Source: Sulfuricurvum sp.
GTDB taxonomy: Bacteria; Campylobacterota; Campylobacteria; Campylobacterales; Sulfurimonadaceae
DNA length: 11,725 nt
Reading direction: 5' to 3'
Assembly (NCBI GenBank): GCA_030679635.1
Contig: JAUXSZ010000025.1
Coordinates: forward strand, 1 to 11,725
Below are positions 1-5,646 of the stretch, piece by piece (within the stretch, counting starts at the first letter, position 1; the number at the start of each line of letters is the position of its first letter). Below the pieces are notes generated by a model that was not told where the DNA came from, made no database searches, and saw only the letters and a program-made list of their open reading frames with translations. The translations under genes were made by a program, and so were the position numbers.

Positions 1-1324
1 CACCGAAACGTGGTCCGATAGTCAAAAGACCGGTTACGAGTGAACTGATAACATCTTTGCCCGCACGAGCAGTTACTTTTGCATTATGTGCACCAGAAAC
101 GGCAGGACCGTGATCGGCAACGGTTTTGATAACCGTTTCAAGATAATCAGTAGCCCATTTTGGATAACGTTTTTTGAACCAAAGCAATGAAATAACATCA
201 CCGATTCCAAAACCAGTTTCCGGAGTAGCAACTGAACTGATTGGGTAACCAGCATACGTTGCTTCATCACCACGGTCATCAGAGATCGTACAAATGAACT
301 CTTTTTTACGACGTACTTTTGGTACCGCACGTAGTGCTGGCTCAACGATTTCTTTGATAATGCCTTCACTGGTGAGTTTTGCATACACATCTGCAATCGA
401 TTTTGGAAGATCATTGAAACTTGCCGGTACAAACATACCAGCTTCTGCCATTGCTGTGTTTTTATAAGCTGCTGTTTCTGCATCTGCATTTGCGCTAGCT
501 CCGGCGTGACCGAATTGTACACCTGAACTAAAGTGCTTAGCGATTGTACCGATACACCATGCGATAATCGGTTTTTTGATCAAGCCAGATTTAACCGCTT
601 CGATAACTTTGTACTCTTCAGTACCGCCAACTTCGCCTAGCAATACCATGTATTTAACTTCCGGATTGCTTTCCATACGAAGAAGGTTATCGATAAATAC
701 GGAACCTACAAAACGGTCACCACCGATGGCAACACCCTCAGCAATACCATCGGCATTGATAGAGATGATGTTGGAAAGTTCATTAAACAAACCGCCTGAA
801 CGGGTTACAAGACCACATGAACCTGCACGGTGAAGTTTAGAATTAATGATATTTTCGATTGTTCCGCCAACGTTTGCAATTTTAAATGCGCCCGGTACGA
901 TACCACCAACGGTTGCTGGCCCGATAACGATAACACCCGCGTCGCGAGCCGCTTGATTCATCTTACGCGCTAGTCGCTCAGGGATACCTTCTGCGGTAAC
1001 CATGACCGATTTGAACTGACCTTTAATAGCGATCGCTTCCATGGTAACATCGTATGCTGTACGAAAAGAGGCAAAGTTCAAAAGAACATCCGCATTAGGA
1101 AATGCAGCTGCCGCTTCCGCAGTATTGCGGAAAACAGGTACCATGATCTCATCTGGACCATAGAAAAATTTCTCAAACTTATTTCCTGAAGTTGGTGCTA
1201 CAATAGCAGCAACAGAAGGTTTTGTACGATTGATCACATAGTCATAGTCCAACATACGCTGAATAGCGCTTGCGTTGTTGTTCCAAAAAATCGCTTGTGT
1301 ATCTTTGGTAAATAAAGCACCCAT
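1..1324 (-). CDS. aclA: ATP-citrate lyase, large (alpha) subunit, C-terminus cut by window edge
   Basis: With AclB, this subunit carries out ATP- and CoA-dependent cleavage of citrate to acetyl-CoA and oxaloacetate, the cytoplasmic step that lets the TCA cycle run reductively for CO2 fixation. The frame is open from the ATG at 1324-1322 to base 1, giving 441 codons of the roughly 600 usual for bacterial AclA. The N-terminal two-thirds resembles the succinyl-CoA synthetase alpha subunit: a CoA-binding part with GPATVGGIVPG, then GEVGGTEEY, then the phosphohistidine motif FGHAGA with His273. From about residue 370 the citrate-synthase-like citryl-CoA lyase part begins (WFKKRYPKW, ADHGPAVSGAHN near His405, GLLTIGPRFGG at the edge). 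These motifs follow the C-terminal half of human ACLY closely. The remaining lyase residues lie outside the window. A good SD (AAGGAGA) precedes the start. Shorter open frames inside this stretch are shadows. Confidence 0.96.
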   Translation of the reverse strand, partial: MGALFTKDTQAIFWNNNASAIQRMLDYDYVINRTKPSVAAIVAPTSGNKFEKFFYGPDEIMVPVFRNTAEAAAAFPNADVLLNFASFRTAYDVTMEAIAIKGQFKSVMVTAEGIPERLARKMNQAARDAGVIVIGPATVGGIVPGAFKIANVGGTIENIINSKLHRAGSCGLVTRSGGLFNELSNIISINADGIAEGVAIGGDRFVGSVFIDNLLRMESNPEVKYMVLLGEVGGTEEYKVIEAVKSGLIKKPIIAWCIGTIAKHFSSGVQFGHAGASANADAETAAYKNTAMAEAGMFVPASFNDLPKSIADVYAKLTSEGIIKEIVEPALRAVPKVRRKKEFICTISDDRGDEATYAGYPISSVATPETGFGIGDVISLLWFKKRYPKWATDYLETVIKTVADHGPAVSGAHNAKVTARAGKDVISSLVTGLLTIGPRFG

Positions 1325-1336
1325 ATTTTCTCCTTA
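1325..1336 (-). promoter_or_regulatory. aclA ribosome binding site fused to the aclB stop codon
   Basis: On the minus strand the junction reads TAAGGAGAAAATATG. The TAA stop of aclB forms the first bases of the Shine-Dalgarno sequence TAAGGAG for aclA, whose ATG follows eight bases after the SD. A ribosome ending on aclB therefore sits on the aclA start signal, which fits translational coupling and matched production of the two subunits. It also supports the chosen aclA start. Confidence 0.75.
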
Positions 1337-2650
1337 TTTCTCAAGCGCCATGCGCACTATGTCGGTCACGTGTGTTTCCGGTCCATAAACTTCGATATAA
1401 AGACCTAAACGATCCGCTGCCTCTTTAATATCTTTAAGACCTTTTTCATAGTTTGGTCCGCCACGACGTACATAAATACGCGTATTGTGTGCTTTCATGC
1501 GCTCTGCGTAGACTTCAAACGCTTGGATAATACCGGTAAAGGTTTTAGCAACGTCCGTAAAGTTTGCAATGGCTCCACCAATGATAAGGATTTTATCCTG
1601 ACCTTTTGGATCTTTATGACGTGTCATCAAATCAAGAACCGTTTCCGCATAAAACTTCGTTTCACCCGTAGTCGGTCCTCCTGAATACTCACCGTAGTTT
1701 GCAAGATCGGAAACATTACCAGATAGGTCTGCAATCGTATCAGCATACACAACTGATGCACCACCACCTGCAACCATGGTCCAAATACGGCCCATTGGGT
1801 TAAGAATAGTCAATTTCAATGAAGCACCTGATTTAGAGTCTGCTTCAGCAATCGCTTTTTCTTCTGGAGATTGATCTTCCATACCAAATGCTGTTGGGAA
1901 ATCAGCGCCGCACCATGCATCACCCATCATGAAACCTGCTGTGTCATCAAGACGAGCAACAAGGTCAAGAATGTGCATATCGTTTCCAACCATAACGATT
2001 GGGTTGATCTCTAGGTATGCGAAATTTTGATCACGGTAGAATTTGTAGAATTGCTCTGCAAATGCGATAAAACGTTCTTTGTTCTCTTCAGGAATTCCGG
2101 CAGGAACGTTTGCACGAATCAAATGCTCGATGTTTGCATCGTCCATTGTAATAGGGATGGTTACTTCGTTAACCTTTTCTTCCCAACCCTCTTCAACTTC
2201 CATACCACCCTCAGCTGATAGATAAAGAACATCGTCTTCACCGACAGTTGTAGCAGAGATATAATACTCTTGATCTTGAGAGTGTGGGGTAAATGGCTCA
2301 ACGATAAAATGAGTCAATGTCCCTTTTTGTCCCGTAAGGAGAATGGTCTCGTGAGCGATTTTTTCATCAATCCATTTAGCAGCTTCTTCAAGAGTGACAT
2401 CACCCGGCTTGGTAGTTCTGAATAAAACGAGATCGTTTTTACCCCGTTTACCAAATAGCATGTCTGGCTTTGCAACCAATGCTTCTTGTTTCAACCATTC
2501 AAAACCGTGTTTTTGCGCACATGCACGCAATTCATCACCACTGGTCACCAATACAGATTTAAATCCATAACGAAAACCGCTGAAGTATTTTTCCCAATGT
2601 TTTGAGAAAATTGCTTTACCATCGTATTCACGAATCGCTCTTTGAGCCAT
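1334..2650 (-). CDS. aclB: ATP-citrate lyase, small (beta) subunit
   Basis: A 438-residue ATP-grasp/succinyl-CoA synthetase beta-like subunit of ATP-citrate lyase, the partner of AclA in the reductive TCA cycle. The N-terminal part (about 1-240) is the ATP-grasp region, with the metal-binding motif YLEINPIV (Glu214, Asn216). The C-terminal part (about 280-438) matches the citrate-binding domain of human ACLY: GRIWTMVAGGGASVVYAD (288-304), ANYGEYSGGP (317-326), IIGGAIANFTDV with Asn363-Phe364-Thr365, YVRRGGPNY with Arg395-Arg396, and ETHVTDIVRMAL at the end. These correspond to the residues that contact citrate in ACLY, so this is ATP-citrate lyase and not succinyl-CoA synthetase or citryl-CoA synthetase. 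It looks somewhat longer than the roughly 400-residue Chlorobium AclB (recalled, not checked). The start is fixed by a strong SD (AAGGAGT, 2661-2655) five bases before ATG. It is first in the aclBA operon. Confidence 0.97.
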   Translation of the reverse strand: MAQRAIREYDGKAIFSKHWEKYFSGFRYGFKSVLVTSGDELRACAQKHGFEWLKQEALVAKPDMLFGKRGKNDLVLFRTTKPGDVTLEEAAKWIDEKIAHETILLTGQKGTLTHFIVEPFTPHSQDQEYYISATTVGEDDVLYLSAEGGMEVEEGWEEKVNEVTIPITMDDANIEHLIRANVPAGIPEENKERFIAFAEQFYKFYRDQNFAYLEINPIVMVGNDMHILDLVARLDDTAGFMMGDAWCGADFPTAFGMEDQSPEEKAIAEADSKSGASLKLTILNPMGRIWTMVAGGGASVVYADTIADLSGNVSDLANYGEYSGGPTTGETKFYAETVLDLMTRHKDPKGQDKILIIGGAIANFTDVAKTFTGIIQAFEVYAERMKAHNTRIYVRRGGPNYEKGLKDIKEAADRLGLYIEVYGPETHVTDIVRMALEK

Positions 2651-2681
2651 TGCAACTCCTTCGAAAAATCTTTTGGCGATG

Positions 2682-2690
2682 ATTATATCA
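2682..2690 (-). promoter_or_regulatory. Extended -10 promoter for aclBA
   Basis: The minus strand reads TGATATAAT, a perfect TATAAT hexamer (2687-2682) with the TGn extension one base upstream. Transcription would start near 2675, giving a leader of about 25 nt that contains the aclB SD. At 17 bp spacing the -35 position reads GTAATT, a poor match; a weak -35 is common in Campylobacterota vegetative promoters. It lies in the 92-bp gap (2651-2742) between the upstream membrane-protein gene and aclB, so aclBA can be transcribed separately from the mqnE operon. I saw no convincing terminator in the gap, so read-through is also possible. Confidence 0.6.
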
Positions 2691-2742
2691 AAGAGGAGCT
2701 ATAGAATTACTCATAGGTATTGATTCAGAATAAAGAAGGCGA

Positions 2743-3927
2743 TTACTTGTGTAATTTAGTAACATATGCAGTATAAATTGGAGTATCAATGTAACGTATT
2801 GTAACTTTATCAGATTTTAGCATAGGGTGTTCGCTTAACTTAATATCATCGCATTGTCCAATGTCATAAAAGCGGAGCCTAAGCTGCATTCTCTCATCAT
2901 CGGCATGCAAACACGTAATCTCTTTTGCATGAAGGGTCTGGGCCAATTCTTTTACAACGTGCATCGAATACGAAAAGTGGCGCGTTGGATCCTCTAAAAA
3001 GCGGTATAGATACTGGTTAAAAAATACGGCTAAGGTGTTTAACCCCAATGTTACTAATGCCGTATAAAATAAAAACTGATATCGTTTGCGAAACATTCGC
3101 AAGCGGATCCGATAAGTATGAAAAAACGTTTGAGCCGCCAGAGGAAGTACGAGCATTAAAAAAGGGGCAAAGGATTGTATTTCAACCCTCTGACGAAAAG
3201 ACAACAGTAAAGACATGCCAAAAGCAACGGCTCCTATCACCCATAGCAAATCCCGCTCATTGGTAATAAAACGGCGATACAGCACATAAAATAAGTAGAG
3301 AAAGACAATCGGTGAAAAAATAGCGGCGTATATGCCCAAAGCATCTAAAAAATGCCCGTGGGGAATACCACCAATATTCACCCCTGATCGACTGTAGGCA
3401 ACAATGCTTAAGATACCTCCGAATACCGCAACAGGGTATTTTTTAATCATTATTCCATGCACCATGACCGCAATAAAGAGGGGGAAAAACGAAGCGTCTA
3501 GCCATACATACAGTGGCAATAAGGCGTACGCGTATCTCCCAAATCGTAAAAACCCATAGACGAATAAAAAGGTAAGCGCTATTTTCATTCCAGCCGGATC
3601 TACCACGAGTGCCGCACTGGTGATTCCCGGCAAAAGGAGATAAATAAGCATCAGCCACAGGCGATCTGTTTCCCTAACCAGAAAAAACCGGCTAATACCG
3701 TACAGCAAGAAAAAAGAAACGACATGTAACGCGATCATAGGAAGACGCAACGCTAAATCATTGTGGCCAAAATTGTTGACAAAAAAATGGATGTATTGGT
3801 GTAAAAAACTGTTATCCGTATAGAGAATTGTTGCTTCGCTGTAACCGATTGAAAGACCGCTGATTTGAGCAATCAGGAGTACTGTGTGCAGTACTATAAG
3901 GAGAAAGAGAAGAACCGTCGTTCTCAT
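2743..3927 (-). CDS. Polytopic membrane protein, GT-C (family 39-like) glycosyltransferase candidate
   Basis: A 394-residue integral membrane protein with about nine hydrophobic segments (roughly 4-23, 59-83, 88-109, 114-127, 134-158, 165-178, 194-217, 227-243, 252-269, 284-305, some possibly merging), followed by a soluble tail of about 85 residues. The layout recalls PMT/ArnT-type GT-C glycosyltransferases: one N-terminal membrane helix, a first loop with an acidic residue (GYSEATILY, Glu31), then GHNDLALRLPMIALH, which fits the usual A-x-RLP entry to the second helix. Those enzymes move a sugar from a polyprenyl-phosphate carrier to lipid or protein on the outer face of the inner membrane. 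The paired DE seen in many members is only SE here, so activity and substrate are unproven. Its ATG overlaps the TGA of the upstream amidotransferase (ATGA), implying coupled translation. No specific function can be assigned. Confidence 0.8.
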   Translation of the reverse strand: MRTTVLLFLLIVLHTVLLIAQISGLSIGYSEATILYTDNSFLHQYIHFFVNNFGHNDLALRLPMIALHVVSFFLLYGISRFFLVRETDRLWLMLIYLLLPGITSAALVVDPAGMKIALTFLFVYGFLRFGRYAYALLPLYVWLDASFFPLFIAVMVHGIMIKKYPVAVFGGILSIVAYSRSGVNIGGIPHGHFLDALGIYAAIFSPIVFLYLFYVLYRRFITNERDLLWVIGAVAFGMSLLLSFRQRVEIQSFAPFLMLVLPLAAQTFFHTYRIRLRMFRKRYQFLFYTALVTLGLNTLAVFFNQYLYRFLEDPTRHFSYSMHVVKELAQTLHAKEITCLHADDERMQLRLRFYDIGQCDDIKLSEHPMLKSDKVTIRYIDTPIYTAYVTKLHK

Positions 3928-4493
3928 AACTTTAGAAAATTATTGAGAATCTCATGGCCAAATTCACTCATAATTGATTCAGGGTGAAACTGTACTCCAT
4001 AAATCGGTTTACCTTTGATTTCAAGCGCCATAATTTCATGATCATCTTCGCTGTATGCTGTTGGCACGATAGCCTCGGGGAGATTTTCTTGTTCAACAAT
4101 CAATGAGTGATAACGGGTTGCTGTAAACATCTCCGGCAGTTTATTAAAAATAGGGGTATTTCCCTGACGGACCATTTTCGAGGTTTTACCGTGCATCATC
4201 CGTTTTGCACGCACAACATGCCCTCCAAAAACCTGCGCAATGCTTTGATGTCCCAAACATATCCCCAAAATAGGAATCTTATCCGAAAAATATTCAATGG
4301 CTTCAAGAGTTATACCGGCATCATCAGGCGTAGCAGGACCCGGAGATATGATGAGTTTTTCAGGGTTCAGTGCGGCAATCTCTTTTACACTCATCTCATC
4401 ATTGCGAATAATTTTTAAATCCGCCCCAAGTTCAAGGCAATACTGAACGATGTTGTAGGTAAAACTGTCATAATTATCAATCATTACTATCAT
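3924..4493 (-). CDS. pabA: Anthranilate/aminodeoxychorismate synthase component II (glutamine amidotransferase)
   Basis: A 189-residue class I glutamine amidotransferase, the usual size for stand-alone TrpG/PabA. It releases ammonia from glutamine for a chorismate-binding partner (TrpE or PabB), yielding anthranilate for tryptophan or aminodeoxychorismate for folate. The triad is visible: Cys79 in GICLGHQ, His170 and Glu172 in QFHPES. The oxyanion motif SPGPATPDDAG (50-60) and the family-typical MHGKTSKM (100-107) are also present, and the N-terminus MIVMIDNYDSFTYN lines up with E. coli PabA/TrpG. PabA and TrpG cannot be separated by sequence alone, and in many bacteria one protein serves both partners; no trp gene lies nearby, so the symbol is tentative. 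It starts 13 bp after mqnE with SD GAGGAAG, and the membrane-protein gene overlaps its stop. Confidence 0.93.
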   Translation of the reverse strand: MIVMIDNYDSFTYNIVQYCLELGADLKIIRNDEMSVKEIAALNPEKLIISPGPATPDDAGITLEAIEYFSDKIPILGICLGHQSIAQVFGGHVVRAKRMMHGKTSKMVRQGNTPIFNKLPEMFTATRYHSLIVEQENLPEAIVPTAYSEDDHEIMALEIKGKPIYGVQFHPESIMSEFGHEILNNFLKL

Positions 4494-4506
4494 ACGGCTC
4501 TTCCTC

Positions 4507-5568
4507 TTACCAGGCTTTAATCACATTATACAGGCTATCGCGTTCGATCGGTTCAAATCCGCTGTTTTTTATAAGGGCGACGTACTCTTGGAGATTGATA
4601 CCGTGAGCACTCGCGGCACCGGCGGCGGAGTTGATCGATTCTTTTTCAATCGTTCCGTCCAAATCATTCGCTCCAAATTCCTGAGCAACAAGCGCTAAAT
4701 TGACCGTAGAGGTTACCCAGTAGGCTTTCAGATTCGGGACATTATCCAATACGATTCGGCTGATTGCCATTGTTTTGAGAATCTCATGCGCTGTAATAAA
4801 TTCTTTGACGTTCAAAAAGTTGTTTTCGCTCTGATACACAAGAGGGATAAAACAGTTAAATCCAGAGGTTGTGTCCTGAAGATCGCGAATGCGCATCATG
4901 TGATCGATTCTGTGAATACGCTCTTCTACGTGTCCGAAGAGCATCGTCACATTGGATTTCATCCCTTTTTCATGCCATTTGCGATGAATTTCAAGCCACT
5001 GCTGAGAGTTTACTTTTCCCTTGCAGATATAATCACGAACTTTTTCATCGAAAATTTCAGCACCGCCGCCCGGCATCGAATCGACACCGTTCGCAATCAT
5101 CAAATCCAAAATTTCATCATAGCTTTTACCGTACTCTTCCGCTAAAAAATGAACTTCTGCCGCTGTAAGTGCTTTGATGTGCAGCTGGGGATGGCGCTCT
5201 TTGATTTTTCGAAAAATTTCCAAATACCATTCTAATCCTGTTTCCGGGTTATGGGCAGAGACGATATGCACTTCCGATATACCGCGCCCCGCGATATCAT
5301 CGGTAATCGCCAAAATCTCTTCATGGCTCATGGTATACGGCTTTGGATTCTTTCGACTCGCACTGTAGGCGCAAAACTTGCACACATCTTTACAGATATT
5401 GGTGGGGTTGATGTGCCGATTGATGTTGAAAAAAGTTTGCTTGCCGTGCAGTGCAATACGACGCTCGTCTGCGAGCTCCCCAAGGGTAAAAAGATCTAAA
5501 TCATAAAGCCCAACCGCTTCATCCAACGTCAACCGCTCATGCCGTTTTACTTTCTCGATAATGTCCAT
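4507..5568 (-). CDS. mqnE: Aminofutalosine synthase (radical SAM, menaquinone biosynthesis)
   Basis: A 353-residue radical SAM enzyme of the futalosine route to menaquinone. MqnE joins 3-[(1-carboxyvinyl)oxy]benzoate, made from chorismate by MqnA, to a SAM-derived adenosyl group to give 6-amino-6-deoxyfutalosine. The [4Fe-4S]/SAM motif is NICKDVCKFCAY with Cys59, Cys63 and Cys66 (CX3CX2C). Other motifs are NINRHINPTN (48-57), EVHIVSAHN, VDSMPGGGAEIFDE and FGANDLDGTIEKESI. They match Helicobacter-type MqnE far better than the related cyclase MqnC. The frame stays open upstream to 5943, but that stretch lies antisense to glnD and lacks homology. The ATG at 5568-5566 (MDIIEKVKRHERL) gives the family length and follows a TATAAT by a short leader. 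The SD is weak (AAAGA). It is first in a probable operon with the amidotransferase and membrane-protein genes. Confidence 0.95.
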   Translation of the reverse strand: MDIIEKVKRHERLTLDEAVGLYDLDLFTLGELADERRIALHGKQTFFNINRHINPTNICKDVCKFCAYSASRKNPKPYTMSHEEILAITDDIAGRGISEVHIVSAHNPETGLEWYLEIFRKIKERHPQLHIKALTAAEVHFLAEEYGKSYDEILDLMIANGVDSMPGGGAEIFDEKVRDYICKGKVNSQQWLEIHRKWHEKGMKSNVTMLFGHVEERIHRIDHMMRIRDLQDTTSGFNCFIPLVYQSENNFLNVKEFITAHEILKTMAISRIVLDNVPNLKAYWVTSTVNLALVAQEFGANDLDGTIEKESINSAAGAASAHGINLQEYVALIKNSGFEPIERDSLYNVIKAW

Positions 5569-5599
5569 ACTAAAATCTTTATTGCTTATTTTTTGACGC

Positions 5600-5605
5600 A
5601 TTATA
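5600..5605 (-). promoter_or_regulatory. -10 element of the mqnE operon
   Basis: The minus strand reads CGGTATAATGCG, with a perfect TATAAT. Transcription would begin near 5593, about 25 nt before the mqnE ATG. At 17 bp spacing the -35 position reads ATATTG, which is weak and overlaps the opposing glnD -10. There is no TGn extension. Confidence 0.55.
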
Positions 5606-5622
5606 CCGAAAGAAAAACGGTA
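5604..5622. repeat. Dyad (TACCG-N9-CGGTA) between the divergent promoters
   Basis: A perfect 5-bp inverted repeat, TACCG at 5604-5608 and CGGTA at 5618-5622, is centred between the two -10 hexamers. Each arm includes the first two bases of one -10, so a dimeric regulator bound here would cover both promoters. It may equally be a by-product of two similar promoter cores facing each other. Confidence 0.4.
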
Positions 5623-5626
5623 CAAT
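5621..5626 (+). promoter_or_regulatory. -10 element of the glnD-glmS operon
   Basis: The sequence CGGTACAAT contains TACAAT, one mismatch from TATAAT. The start point would be near 5633, leaving a leader of about 14 nt before the glnD ATG. A TTGACG at 5593-5598 resembles a -35 but is 22 bp away, too far for normal use; at 17 bp the hexamer is GCATTA. Confidence 0.45.
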
Positions 5627-5646
5627 ATCCTCAAAAAGAAGTTAGT

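Noticed and set aside
73..833. Open frames of 149 residues (73-522, minus) and 85 residues (576-833, plus)
   Set aside because: Both lie within the well-conserved aclA frame and have compositions typical of shadow frames.
3086..3102. Perfect 7-bp inverted repeat TTGCGAA-ACA-TTCGCAA inside the membrane-protein gene
   Set aside because: It is short, internal to the coding region, has no T-run, and repeats of this length are expected by chance in a window this long.
5593..5598. TTGACG as a -35 box for glnD
   Set aside because: The 22-bp spacing to TACAAT is too long for a normal vegetative promoter, and the hexamer lies beside the opposing -10.
5539..5646. Upstream 36-codon extension of glnD
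   Set aside because: It overlaps the mqnE start on the opposite strand and the promoter zone, and has no GlnD-like sequence; ATG at 5647 is the better start.
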